DNA of 40,974 nucleotides, taken from assembly GCF_005116575.1 (NCBI RefSeq), contig NZ_SWCN01000034.1:1-40974 (forward strand), in the 5' to 3' direction. A program made the translations under genes and the position numbers. The notes beneath the pieces were generated by a model. It saw only the letters and a list, made by a program, of their open reading frames with translations. It did no database searches and was not told where the DNA came from. This stretch comes from Desulforhopalus sp. IMCC35007 (GTDB taxonomy: Bacteria > Desulfobacterota > Desulfobulbia > Desulfobulbales > Desulfocapsaceae). This document shows positions 16,513 through 24,664 of this stretch, in pieces (within the stretch, counting starts at the first letter, position 1; every line of letters begins with the position of its first letter).

Positions 16513-16662
16513 AAGGAATTTGTGTCCTTTTTTCTCTTATCATATAATAATGTATAATGGCTGTAACATACAGAGTGTGTAGATCCCGTCTGTTGAGTAT
16601 GTGCATTGACCGGCAGCTTAGAGGGTTTTGACCTGCCTTGAAATTTTTAACACGGAAACCTC

Positions 16663-19600
16663 ATGGAAAACAACCTGTTTAATCGTAGTGTATTTTACTC
16701 TACAATCCTGAGATCTGGACTAATTTTAGGGATCTTCTGGTGTCTAGCCATAGGTACTTCGTTGTGGTGGAACCTTAATAATCACAGAGAATCGATTCAG
16801 GAACTGGCCGCCACTGAAGCCCGCACGAGTCTTGATAAGGATATCTTGTACAGACGCTGGGTGGCAGGCCATGGCGGAATTTATGTGCCTGTTTCGGAGA
16901 AAAATCCTGCCAATCCCTATCTGATCCATATAAAAGAAAGAGACATCGAGACCCCTTCCGGCAAACAATTAACGTTATTCAATCCTGCATACATGACCCG
17001 GCAGGTGTTTGAACTGGGTGAGCAGCTATATGACATTCAGGGGCACCTGACTAGTCTGAACCCTCTACGTCCGGAAAATCAGCCCGATGCGTGGGAAGTA
17101 CAGGCACTTAAAAGCTTTGGGAATGGAAGTACCGAGGAGAGTGCACTGGTTAAAGTGGGTGAGGAAGAGGTTCTTAGAGTCATGCGGCCAATGATTATAG
17201 AGCCGGGCTGTCTGCGTTGCCATGGAGGGCAGAATTACAAGGTTGGTGATGTCAGTGGTGGTTTAAGTGCAACGGTTCCGATGGCAAAGTATAACGCTAT
17301 TGCAGACAGGTATACTTCTGGTGTGGCGTATGCCCATCTGGCGATTCTCCTCGTAGGGCTTGGTGGTATTTTTTCTGCATTCAGCGTTCTGCAGAAAGTG
17401 GACAGTAAAAGGGTTGCCAGTCAACGGGCTCTGCAGGAAAGCGAGAACCAGCTGCGGACTGTATTTGGGGCAGCAGAAAATGTTGCTTTTATCACAACTG
17501 ATTTTAAAGGGGATACAACAAAGATAGAGAGTTTTAGTCCCGGGGCAGAGAAGGTCTTTGGTTATCCTGCAGAGGAGGTCCTAGGTCATCCGTTGAGCCT
17601 GCTTTACCCTGCTGGGGGGAAGGATGAATTCTCAGCATCTCAGGAAGAAATATGTAAAACTGGTGCTGGAGTTTCCAAGGAGTCGATTCTGCTGAGAAAA
17701 TCAGGAGTTGAGTTCTCTGCTTTACTCTCTGTTCACCCACTTGCCAATGCATCCGGCATGTTTGTTGGAACGGTAGTTGTGGCGATTGACATTTCAGAGA
17801 GAAAAAAAATCGAGGAAGAGCTCAGGCAGAGTAATGAAATGGCTATTGCCTTATTAAACGCCAATAGCGAATCTTTATTTCTGTTAAATCTTGATGGTAT
17901 TTTTATTGCCATGAACAAGGTGACGGCTGCGCGATATGGTAAAACGCCAGAGGAGCTTATTGGTAAATGCGCCTATGATCTTTTTTCTCCGGAGCTAGCC
18001 CAGCAGAGAAGGCAAAAGGTTGAACAGGTTGCAGAAACAAAAGAACCTCTGACGTTTTCCGACGTGCGGGAGGGAGTAATGTTTTACCACACAGTCTATC
18101 CGCTCTTTGATGTTGAGGGGAAGGTTAACCGGGTGGCTGTCTATTCCCAGGATATAACAGCACAAAAAACAGCGGAAGCGCTGTTGAAGCAAGATGTGGA
18201 GCTCAATAGAGAAGTTGCTGCAATTTCCACGGAGTTGCTTTCTGAAGTCTATGATATCGAAACGGTTTCTCTGAGAGCATTGAAGGCGGTTTTAGCACTC
18301 ACCGGAAGCAGACATGGTTTTGTCTCATCCATAGATCAGAAGACCCTGGAAAATGTCGGCCACATACTCACGGATATGGGTGGCGATCAGTGTCAGATCA
18401 GAGACCAGAAAACTGTTTTTTCCATTGGTGAGGATGGAAAATATCGGGGGCTCTGGGGCAGTGTCTTAAACAGCAGGCAGCCCATGTATACCAATTCTCC
18501 AGAAACACATCCCCATTCTGTCGGTGTTCCGGAAGGGCATGTCGCAATCAGAAATTATCTGGCGGTACCTGTGATGATGGGAGACAGGCTTCTTGGAATG
18601 ATTGCGCTTGCCAATTCGGAAAAGGGCTATCAGGAAAGTGATTTCTTTGCAGTCCAGAGGGTTGCCGAGGTCTATGCCCTGGCCATCCATAGAAATGACT
18701 ACGAAAAAGAACGCATTGAAATGGACCAAAGGCTTCGGCAACTGCAGAAAAATGAAGCGATAGGCTCTCTTGCGGGAGGTATAGCTCACGATTTTAACAA
18801 TATTCTTACGCCCATTATCGGCTATGCCGAATTTCTAAAGGATGATATTCCCAAAGAAAGCCCAATGTGGGAAAGTATCCAACAGGTACTGCTTGCAGCC
18901 CATAGAGCAAAAGAACTGGTGAAGCAGATACTCACCTTTAGCCGGCAGAATGAACAGGAAGTCAGACCTCTGAAAACGAATCAGGTTATTAAAGAGGTTG
19001 TTGATCTCGTTGAAGCAACCCTGCCGTCAACGATTAAGGTGCATCATGATATTGACCCGGATAGCCATATGATTATGGCTGATCCGACGCAGATTCATCA
19101 GGTCGCCATGAACCTGTTGACCAATGCCTTTCATGCAATGGAAGCGGAGGGTGGCGTTCTTACCGTATCGTTGCAGAATGTTGATATAACAAAAGATACT
19201 GTTGTCGCGGCAGGGCTGGACCTTTCCCCGGGCCCTTATGTGGTGCTTGTTGTTGAAGATAGTGGTGAAGGAATAAGTGATGCGTCTATTGATAAAATCT
19301 TTAATCCTTATTATTCCACCAAGCCACTTGGCAAGGGAACCGGCCTTGGTCTTTCTGTGGTCTATGGTATCGTCAAAAATTACAAGGGTGAAATCAATGT
19401 TGAGGGGCGTCCTGGCAGGGGGGCGCGCTTTAGTGTGTATCTGCCAGCGGTAGAACATGAATTGCGACTCCACCCTGCCTTGAGGGAACTCCGTGAGTTT
19501 GAGGGAACGGAGACAATATTGCTGGTAGATGACGATATTTCTGTTTTGAGAATGGAAAAGAGACTTCTTGAACGTTATGGCTATACGGTAGAAATGAAGG

Positions 19601-19884
19601 AGAAAAGCCTTGAAGCTCTGCAGGAAATACTCTTAAACCCTGACAGGTATGACCTTCTCATTACGGATTTGACCATGCCGGGAATTACTGGCGACAGGCT
19701 CACCAGGAAGGTGAGAGAAGTAAATTCCACCATGGGAATTATTATTTGTACCGGTTTTAGCGAAACAATGACACCCGAGAGAGCCAGTGCTATAGGAGCC
19801 CAGGGATTGCTGATGAAGCCGGTGGGATCGTTGGAAATGGCAAAGATGGTCAGAGAAGTTCTGGATCAAAGAAAAGAGACATGA
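16663..19884 (+). CDS. Haem-binding hybrid sensor histidine kinase (Tll0287/DUF3365-PAS-PAS-GAF-HK-REC)
   Basis: This 1073-residue membrane kinase has TM1 near 15-33 and a periplasmic Tll0287-like (DUF3365) domain with a CXXCH site at Cys183, Cys186 and His187 (CLRCHGG), indicating covalent haem c. TM2 begins near 222. Two PAS domains (about 258-380 and 386-505) and a GAF domain (about 515-680) follow. HisKA has the phospho-acceptor His709 (GGIAHDFNNILTPI). HATPase (about 810-925) has NLLTNAFHAM, DSGEGIS and GTGLGLSVVYG. A C-terminal REC has acceptor Asp1002. The input is likely periplasmic redox, oxygen or NO acting on the haem, with further cytoplasmic PAS/GAF inputs. No dedicated response regulator is adjacent. 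The gene ends 51 bases before a terminator. Confidence 0.92.
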   Translation: MENNLFNRSVFYSTILRSGLILGIFWCLAIGTSLWWNLNNHRESIQELAATEARTSLDKDILYRRWVAGHGGIYVPVSEKNPANPYLIHIKERDIETPSGKQLTLFNPAYMTRQVFELGEQLYDIQGHLTSLNPLRPENQPDAWEVQALKSFGNGSTEESALVKVGEEEVLRVMRPMIIEPGCLRCHGGQNYKVGDVSGGLSATVPMAKYNAIADRYTSGVAYAHLAILLVGLGGIFSAFSVLQKVDSKRVASQRALQESENQLRTVFGAAENVAFITTDFKGDTTKIESFSPGAEKVFGYPAEEVLGHPLSLLYPAGGKDEFSASQEEICKTGAGVSKESILLRKSGVEFSALLSVHPLANASGMFVGTVVVAIDISERKKIEEELRQSNEMAIALLNANSESLFLLNLDGIFIAMNKVTAARYGKTPEELIGKCAYDLFSPELAQQRRQKVEQVAETKEPLTFSDVREGVMFYHTVYPLFDVEGKVNRVAVYSQDITAQKTAEALLKQDVELNREVAAISTELLSEVYDIETVSLRALKAVLALTGSRHGFVSSIDQKTLENVGHILTDMGGDQCQIRDQKTVFSIGEDGKYRGLWGSVLNSRQPMYTNSPETHPHSVGVPEGHVAIRNYLAVPVMMGDRLLGMIALANSEKGYQESDFFAVQRVAEVYALAIHRNDYEKERIEMDQRLRQLQKNEAIGSLAGGIAHDFNNILTPIIGYAEFLKDDIPKESPMWESIQQVLLAAHRAKELVKQILTFSRQNEQEVRPLKTNQVIKEVVDLVEATLPSTIKVHHDIDPDSHMIMADPTQIHQVAMNLLTNAFHAMEAEGGVLTVSLQNVDITKDTVVAAGLDLSPGPYVVLVVEDSGEGISDASIDKIFNPYYSTKPLGKGTGLGLSVVYGIVKNYKGEINVEGRPGRGARFSVYLPAVEHELRLHPALRELREFEGTETILLVDDDISVLRMEKRLLERYGYTVEMKEKSLEALQEILLNPDRYDLLITDLTMPGITGDRLTRKVREVNSTMGIIICTGFSETMTPERASAIGAQGLLMKPVGSLEMAKMVREVLDQRKET

Positions 19885-19934
19885 GAAATTTCGGGTGTGA
19901 TTGACAGTATAAGGTCTGATACTGTAAAAGTATG

Positions 19935-19964
19935 AGCCCGCCTGATGTACACGGTGGGCTTTTT
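19935..19964 (+). terminator. Intrinsic terminator after the hybrid kinase
   Basis: AGCCCGCC (19935-19942) pairs with GGTGGGCT (19953-19960), with one G-T pair and a 10-base loop, followed by TTTTT. It sits 50 bases after the kinase stop. It shows that the possible activase start at 19932 would lie inside a terminator and is unlikely. Confidence 0.85.
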
Positions 19965-19994
19965 CATTACTCACACTCAGCCCTGGTCGTAACG

Positions 19995-20927
19995 ATGACG
20001 AATACAGCAATTTCATCTATAAAAGGTATTGTGTTTAATATACAGAAATACTCTGTCCACGACGGGCCAGGTATACGAACTGTAGTCTTTCTTAAAGGCT
20101 GTCCTCTTTCTTGCGTATGGTGCAGTAATCCGGAGTCACAGGGATTCAAGCCACAACTGGCATATAACGAGAAAAAATGTATTACACTGTTTCAATGTGA
20201 TAATTGCCAAAAAGTGTGTACGGCTGGTGCCCTCGTCTGGGGGGATAATGATAAAATCAAAGTTCTTTGGGAGAACTGCACCGCCTGTCTTGCCTGTACG
20301 GAAGTGTGTCCGGCTGAAGCGCTGATTACCTACGGGGAAGAAAAGAGCGTCAGAGAAGTTATCGACCAGGTTGAAAAAGATGCTTCCTTTTATGCACGTT
20401 CAGGTGGAGGTTTGACCCTGAGCGGTGGTGAGCCTCTCGCCCAGGCCAAATTTGCCATTGCCCTGTTGAAAGAGGCCAGACTCCGTTATATAAAAAGTGC
20501 TATTGAGACTTGTGGGAATGTAAAAACTGAAGACCTGCTTGAGGCGAGCAGATACTGCAATATGATAATGTTCGATTTAAAATCAATGGACTCACGAAAA
20601 CATAAGGAGTTCACCGGTTCTGGTAATGAACGGATCCTTCATAATTTTATTGAATTGCGTGAAATGTATCCAAAACTCCCCATTCGTGTTCGTACCCCGG
20701 TAGTGCCCGGATTTAATGACAGTAAAAAAGATATCCAGGCAATTGTGGATTTCCTCAAAGGCAAAAATGTAGAATTTGAACTCCTGGCATACCATCGGTT
20801 TGGTGCACAGAAATATAATAATATTGGCCTGAACTATCCTTTAGGAGAGATCTCTCTTGATAATGACACCTTTTTGACTCTTCAACAAGTTGCCCGACAA
20901 AATGAAGTTACAATTTCATCTGAATAA
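19995..20927 (+). CDS. Radical SAM glycyl-radical enzyme activating protein
   Basis: This 310-residue activase has the radical-SAM cluster motif CX3CX2C at Cys36, 40 and 43 (CPLSCVWC). A ferredoxin-like insert supplies about eight more cysteines for two [4Fe-4S] clusters (CDNCQKVC, CTACLACTEVC). SAM-binding GGxGxTxSGGEP-type residues appear as GGGLTLSGGEP. It begins YSVHDGPGIRTVVFLKGCP, as in PflA-type proteins. With two auxiliary clusters it belongs to the branch that activates dehydratases, decarboxylases or fumarate-adding enzymes rather than the classic formate-lyase activase. The start is ATG 19995, because an earlier in-frame start lies in the terminator. There is no clear ribosome site. 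No glycyl-radical enzyme is visible in the window. Confidence 0.88.
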   Translation: MTNTAISSIKGIVFNIQKYSVHDGPGIRTVVFLKGCPLSCVWCSNPESQGFKPQLAYNEKKCITLFQCDNCQKVCTAGALVWGDNDKIKVLWENCTACLACTEVCPAEALITYGEEKSVREVIDQVEKDASFYARSGGGLTLSGGEPLAQAKFAIALLKEARLRYIKSAIETCGNVKTEDLLEASRYCNMIMFDLKSMDSRKHKEFTGSGNERILHNFIELREMYPKLPIRVRTPVVPGFNDSKKDIQAIVDFLKGKNVEFELLAYHRFGAQKYNNIGLNYPLGEISLDNDTFLTLQQVARQNEVTISSE

Positions 20928-21169
20928 AAAACTGGATATGTTCCCGCTGTATTGAGCTGTATCTCCATTACTTTCCTTAAGATAGGAAATATCTCACAAC
21001 TGAAATGAGTTTTTTTTCATTAGCCCTGCCGGGGGAGACAACCATCTTCTCGTGCATTGGGAATGGTGTCCTGTTTTTGGTATGTTCTCTCCCTGGAAAA
21101 TGCATATAATTGACTGTGAACAAGTATAAAGGTGACGAATCGTAATGCTAATAATACTGGAGGACGCCA

Positions 21170-21466
21170 ATGAACAAAATTGTACTCTGTGCAAGTGATC
21201 CGACTTACAGGGCAAATTACCTGGATAATCTGGAATTACCTGATAATTATATGTGTGACTTTAGTGTGATGGGTTTTGTTGTAGATGAGTATGATAGTGC
21301 TGCGGCCCTTCTCGTGTCCGCGGGATATCAGCTCAGCCAGGTCAAAGGCGGGGCTGAGATACCAATACATGCAGCAGATCAGCTGCTCAACATTAGAAGT
21401 ATTCTGGCAAAAGAAAACATACGCTGTGAATACACCGATATTGCAGATTCACTGTATCAGGCATGA
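21170..21466 (+). CDS. Small conserved-looking protein, possibly ACT-like
   Basis: This 98-residue protein is read from ATG 21170 with GGAGG (21159-21163) about six bases upstream. Its segments (FVVDEYDSAAALLVSAGYQL, AADQLLNIRSILAKENI, CEYTDIADSLYQA) have the alternating strand-helix pattern of an ACT-type ferredoxin-like fold, but no signature residue is decisive. No signal peptide or membrane span is present. A perfect terminator hairpin follows 10 bases after the stop, so it is the end of its transcript. The activase lies 242 bases upstream. Function unknown. Confidence 0.6.
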   Translation: MNKIVLCASDPTYRANYLDNLELPDNYMCDFSVMGFVVDEYDSAAALLVSAGYQLSQVKGGAEIPIHAADQLLNIRSILAKENIRCEYTDIADSLYQA

Positions 21467-21476
21467 TAGGAGGAGG

Positions 21477-21499
21477 AAAACCACCAGGTGGGTGGTTTT
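21477..21499 (+). terminator. Perfect 9-bp terminator hairpin
   Basis: AAAACCACC (21477-21485) pairs perfectly with GGTGGTTTT (21491-21499) around AGGTG. The stem is symmetrical, with A-tract and T-tract, so it could terminate transcription in both directions. It follows the 98-residue gene by 10 bases. Confidence 0.8.
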
Positions 21500-21614
21500 G
21501 GTCAGTCGAGTTCAAGGATTCTGCACAGTCTGCAAAATGGTCAGAACACAGCTGTCTATAAAAATACGGGAGATAAATCTAACATTTTGAAGATGTGGAG
21601 AGCTGGAAAGCTGA

Positions 21615-21821
21615 TCACTCCTCACCTGCAAAGGCTATCTCCATATCAATCATTTCTCTTGCTCTTTCAAAGGCTCGTTGTTCATTTTCACCGCCCATTT
21701 TAACATGTTGTGTCTTTCCGGTTGGATCAGTGATATCGAAACTGAACTGAGCACACATGTTTGCTTTTGAAGTGACCGTTATTTTCCAGCCCTTGTAGCT
21801 GTCAGTCGATGTTGTATCCAT
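21615..21821 (-). CDS. Small protein of unknown function
   Basis: This 68-residue protein (YKGWKITVTSKANMCAQFS, then FDITDPTGK, and a helical tail ERAREMIDMEIAFAGEE) starts at ATG 21821 behind GGAG on the minus strand. The pattern of two or three strands followed by an amphipathic helix is that of a small soluble domain. No family is recognised. It lies convergent to the 98-residue gene, with the terminator hairpin between them. Confidence 0.55.
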   Translation of the reverse strand: MDTTSTDSYKGWKITVTSKANMCAQFSFDITDPTGKTQHVKMGGENEQRAFERAREMIDMEIAFAGEE

Positions 21822-21924
21822 AATACACTCCAGGTATGGGGTTAGAGAGCTCCTTCCTGCAAACGTAATAACCTCCTTCTACTATAAACAGGCAAGCCTC
21901 ACGGGGAAGGACAAAAAACACATT

Positions 21925-21941
21925 ATACAGGTATCCTGTAT
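21925..21941. promoter_or_regulatory. 17-bp operator-like palindrome
   Basis: ATACAGG (21925-21931) and CCTGTAT (21935-21941) are perfect arms around TAT. The element sits nine bases upstream of the TTGACA at 21951 in front of the cobalamin riboswitch. This position is typical for an activator or repressor site. The regulator is unknown. Confidence 0.5.
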
Positions 21942-21950
21942 CGTAGGGAC

Positions 21951-21979
21951 TTGACAGCTTTATGCATCTACAATAGATG
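21951..21979 (+). promoter_or_regulatory. Candidate sigma-70-type promoter for the riboswitch leader
   Basis: A perfect -35 TTGACA (21951-21956) is followed after 17 bases by TAGATG (21974-21979), a weak -10. A downstream hairpin with arms GTCGAAA (21988-21994) and TTTCGAC (22005-22011) lies in the expected leader. The site would place the whole cobalamin aptamer in the transcript. The call rests on sequence match only. Confidence 0.4.
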
Positions 21980-22037
21980 ATAGTGATGTCGAAAAGAATC
22001 ATACTTTCGACGTTCATTTCAGGTAAAGCTTGTTGGT

Positions 22038-22250
22038 GATCCTATCTATGGATCCGTGTTTCTTGTTTTTACTAAAAAACAGGAGGCCGCAGGGAACCCG
22101 GTGCGATTCCGGGACGGACCCGCCGCTGTGTGTGAGGACGAACACCGTAACAGGTCACTGTGCTGTATAAAAATTCTTCGAAACAGCATGGGAAGACACG
22201 GTAAGTAGGTTGATTCACGAGTCAGAATATCTGCCAGCCAAGCAATAATT
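22038..22250 (+). promoter_or_regulatory. Cobalamin (B12) riboswitch
   Basis: The conserved core GGGAACCCGGTGCGATTCC, then GGGACGGACCCGCCGCTGTG (22091-22130), matches the aptamer's P3-P5 region. GTCACTG, followed by a loop and CAGCATGGGAAG (near 22155-22195), matches the P6 region. The B12 box AGTCAGAATATCTGCC (22220-22235) matches the consensus at most positions. A GATCC/GGATC stem (22038-22054) may close the 5' side. The aptamer is on the plus strand, directly upstream of the symporter gene, so cobalamin should lower expression of that gene. This is a canonical riboswitch in an unusual gene context. Confidence 0.92.
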
Positions 22251-22307
22251 TTCTCGGAGAGATGGTAAACCCCCGAGCTGACACGTGTCGGTTCGGTTAC
22301 AGCTGGA

Positions 22308-22374
22308 CCGCACATCATTGTACAGTGTGCGGGAGGCTGGAGACGTGCAGCCAGACCGCAGATTGTCTGGAGGG
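22308..22374 (+). promoter_or_regulatory. Expression platform with ribosome-site-sequestering hairpin
   Basis: Three possible stems follow the aptamer: CCGCACA/TGTGCGG (22308-22314 with 22326-22332), GGCTG/CAGCC (22335-22339 with 22348-22352), and CCAGAC/GTCTGG (22351-22356 with 22365-22370). The last overlaps the ribosome site GGAGGG (22369-22374), and its left arm shares two bases with the second stem. The second and third stems therefore compete. This suggests translational control rather than termination; no T-tract is present. Confidence 0.6.
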
Positions 22375-22377
22375 TGT

Positions 22378-24285
22378 ATGGACGGGTATCCCATTTTTAT
22401 GATGTTGCTTTCAGGTTATATCCTGCTGCTGATTGGAACCGGTTATTATTTTAATAAGCGGCAGACCTCAATTCGAGAGTTTCTGCTGGCCGGCAAGCGG
22501 GCCGGTGCCTTTTCTGTTGGTTTTTCGGCAGCCGCTTCCTGGCTGACAGCCGGGGCCTTGCTTGCTGTTGTCGGTTTTTTCATGTTACTTGGGATGGGTT
22601 CTATCTGGGGGTTTGTCGCCCCCAACGTCATCGCTTTACTGGTCATTGCACTACTGGTGCATAAGATCCAGTCCATTCCTGCCATGACTCAACCTGAGTT
22701 ACTGGAGATCAGATACGGCTCCTTTTTACGTACCCCGGTGGCTTTGATTATCATCGTTGTGATGATTCTTTTTGCTGTGGCAGATATCAAGGGTTTTGCC
22801 ATGGTTTTGCAGATTTTTTATGGCATCAGCAATTTGCAGGCAGCTTTGATCGTAGGCTTTTCCGTAGCAGTTTATGTCACAATGGGCGGCTTTTCAGCCG
22901 TTCTTGCAACCGATGTGATCCAGTTCCTCTGTCTCTCGTTCTTTGTTTTGATCATGTCTGTTTTGGTTCTTTCAGGTGCGGGAACTGTTTCCGGAATGGG
23001 GCTCGGGCAAATGGCAATGGCAATGGAGAGCTCCTGGTGGAATCCAATGTCCATCGGTTTGCCGATGGTGTTGATTTTCTGTTTTGCAATTATTCCCGGC
23101 TGGGTAACAGAGCAGGATCCCTGGCAGAAAATATGGGCTGCGCGGGGGCAGAAGTCAGCTCAAACAGGTTTTGTTCTAGGGGCACTTTTAGTCGCCCTGG
23201 TATTTGCTGGATGTGCTTTCATTGCCCTTGGCCTGCAGTTTATCTATCCTGAAATTGCCAGGATGGGGTTTCCCATGGGGATGGCAAAAGCCGAACCCGC
23301 TCTTTTAAACTTTATCATGGATGGTGGATATTCTGATCTGGCCGTGGCTCTTTTTGCCGTGGCCCTTGCTTCTGCAGCAATGTCATGTACGGATACCTTT
23401 GCCGCCTCGGGAGCATCGTGTATTGCCAGAGATATTTATCAGCGTCGAATAAATCCGGCAGCATCAATGCGGCAGATGCTGACAGTTAACCGGCTCAGCG
23501 TATTGTTTATCATTTTTTGTGCGACTCTTGGTTCCTTTTTCATCCATTCCATTATCGATGCCATTCATATCGCGACCTTTATTGCAAGTGCCTCATATTT
23601 CTTTGTCCTGATGGGCGGTTTGTTCTGGCGTCGTGGAACCGGATCTGGTGCAACTGCTTCTATGCTGACCGGTTTTGTTCTGCAATGTACGCTGGTGATT
23701 TTAGATCTATTATGGACAGTGCCAGGAGCACCGCCGTATCTGGAGACCCTGCATCCTCTTCTGACCAGTCATGGTGTGATTGTTGCCATGGGAGCAAGCG
23801 GTATCGTCTACGTTCTGGTGTCACTTGCCTCCAAACCTGCAGAGGATTTCAGGCTGGCCCCATTCTTTGCAGATAAAGCGCGGCTACTGACTCAGTCAGC
23901 TCCCCAAAATGCAGCTCAGCGGTTAATGCCTGGAATGGCAGATGTTCTGGAAGTGATAAAAGACAATAAGGTGTATTTGCGGGTGAGGGTCGATTTGCCT
24001 CAACATCTTTCCTGGATAGAGTGTATTCAGCAAATGGATGCGACACATCCCCACTGGATTTCTTTTGGCGGCTTTGATTCTATCAGGAGATGCACGAGAC
24101 CGGAAATTCTTCACTGTGCCTGCCTTATTCGAGGTTCTTTAGCTTCTGATGCCTGTCTCGAAATTGAAGGGGATGGGGCAAATATCCGTGAACTAAAGGA
24201 TGAGGTTGCAGCAGCCTACGCTGAGATTATGACCACTCTTGGGATTGAAGTGCCAGAGATGACAGGTCGTGCTGTCAGGAGCTGA
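22378..24285 (+). CDS. Sodium:solute symporter family transporter
   Basis: This 635-residue inner-membrane protein starts at ATG 22378 with GGAGGG four bases upstream. It has about 12-13 membrane spans, starting with PIFMMLLSGYILLLIGTGYY. The SSS-family pattern is visible in FLLAGKRAGAFSVGFSAAAS and in the later SAAMSCTDTFAASGASCIARD segment, equivalent to the Na-site helix. Residues beyond about 555 form a soluble C-terminal extension (MADVLEVIKDNKVYLRVRV, and a Cys-containing HCACLIRG). The substrate cannot be read from sequence. The upstream cobalamin riboswitch implies a link to cobalamin, cobalt, a precursor or a cobalamin-dependent substrate. Confidence 0.88.
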   Translation: MDGYPIFMMLLSGYILLLIGTGYYFNKRQTSIREFLLAGKRAGAFSVGFSAAASWLTAGALLAVVGFFMLLGMGSIWGFVAPNVIALLVIALLVHKIQSIPAMTQPELLEIRYGSFLRTPVALIIIVVMILFAVADIKGFAMVLQIFYGISNLQAALIVGFSVAVYVTMGGFSAVLATDVIQFLCLSFFVLIMSVLVLSGAGTVSGMGLGQMAMAMESSWWNPMSIGLPMVLIFCFAIIPGWVTEQDPWQKIWAARGQKSAQTGFVLGALLVALVFAGCAFIALGLQFIYPEIARMGFPMGMAKAEPALLNFIMDGGYSDLAVALFAVALASAAMSCTDTFAASGASCIARDIYQRRINPAASMRQMLTVNRLSVLFIIFCATLGSFFIHSIIDAIHIATFIASASYFFVLMGGLFWRRGTGSGATASMLTGFVLQCTLVILDLLWTVPGAPPYLETLHPLLTSHGVIVAMGASGIVYVLVSLASKPAEDFRLAPFFADKARLLTQSAPQNAAQRLMPGMADVLEVIKDNKVYLRVRVDLPQHLSWIECIQQMDATHPHWISFGGFDSIRRCTRPEILHCACLIRGSLASDACLEIEGDGANIRELKDEVAAAYAEIMTTLGIEVPEMTGRAVRS

Positions 24286-24328
24286 TTGTTCACTTCCGGC
24301 TGGTAAAATCCATGGGGACCAACCGACT

Positions 24329-24384
24329 AAAGCCCTTCATGTGTGTCTGGTTTGTGGCGCACATGGAGGGAGACATGGGGCTTT
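24329..24384 (+). terminator. Large stem-loop after the symporter gene
   Basis: CCCTTCATGTG (24333-24343) pairs with CACATGGAGGG (24360-24370), with one G-T pair. An outer stem AAAGCCC (24329-24335) / GGGCTTT (24378-24384) shares bases with it and forms an alternative. The structure lies 44 bases after the stop and is followed by only a weak T-rich stretch. It is a plausible transcript end or stabiliser for the symporter mRNA. Confidence 0.45.
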
Positions 24385-24501
24385 ATTCCGTCGCCCTTTT
24401 CACGAGAGAGGAAAAAGTAACATAATTTATGTCAGGGTTGCACTAGAGATGATGCTGCCATTATGTGGTTGTATTCACGGGTTTTTTGTGGAATGTTCTT
24501 T

Positions 24502-24599
24502 GGTCCTGGAATGTGTTGTGAATCAGTATTTACCAGTTTTAGGATAATATCTTTGGTAACAATGATCTGTGGTGCTAGAATACATGTTGCAAGTCAGTA
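24502..24599. repeat. Imperfect 27/29-bp direct repeats upstream of the GAF-HlyD gene
   Basis: Copies at 24502-24528 and 24571-24599 share GGT-CT-GAAT, a GTTG block and TCAGTA, offset by 69 bases. The rest of the 380-bp gap between the symporter and 24665 holds no gene. The repeats could be protein-binding sites or the trace of a duplicated promoter region for the downstream operon. Confidence 0.45.
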
Positions 24600-24664
24600 A
24601 CGTAAAAGATTGGATCCTTTTTTAATAATCCGTTCTAAGTGATCATAAAGTTAACAACTGTTAC

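Noticed and set aside
19932-19994. Upstream start for the glycyl-radical activase
   Set aside because: The added residues would be encoded by the terminator hairpin at 19935-19964 and do not resemble the family.
21925-21941. LexA-type SOS box
   Set aside because: The arms are ACAGG/CCTGT, the inverse orientation of CTGT-N8-ACAG, and the neighbour is not an SOS gene.
24540-24664. Sigma-54 promoter ahead of the GAF-HlyD gene
   Set aside because: GG and GC elements are present but 16 bases apart instead of 10.
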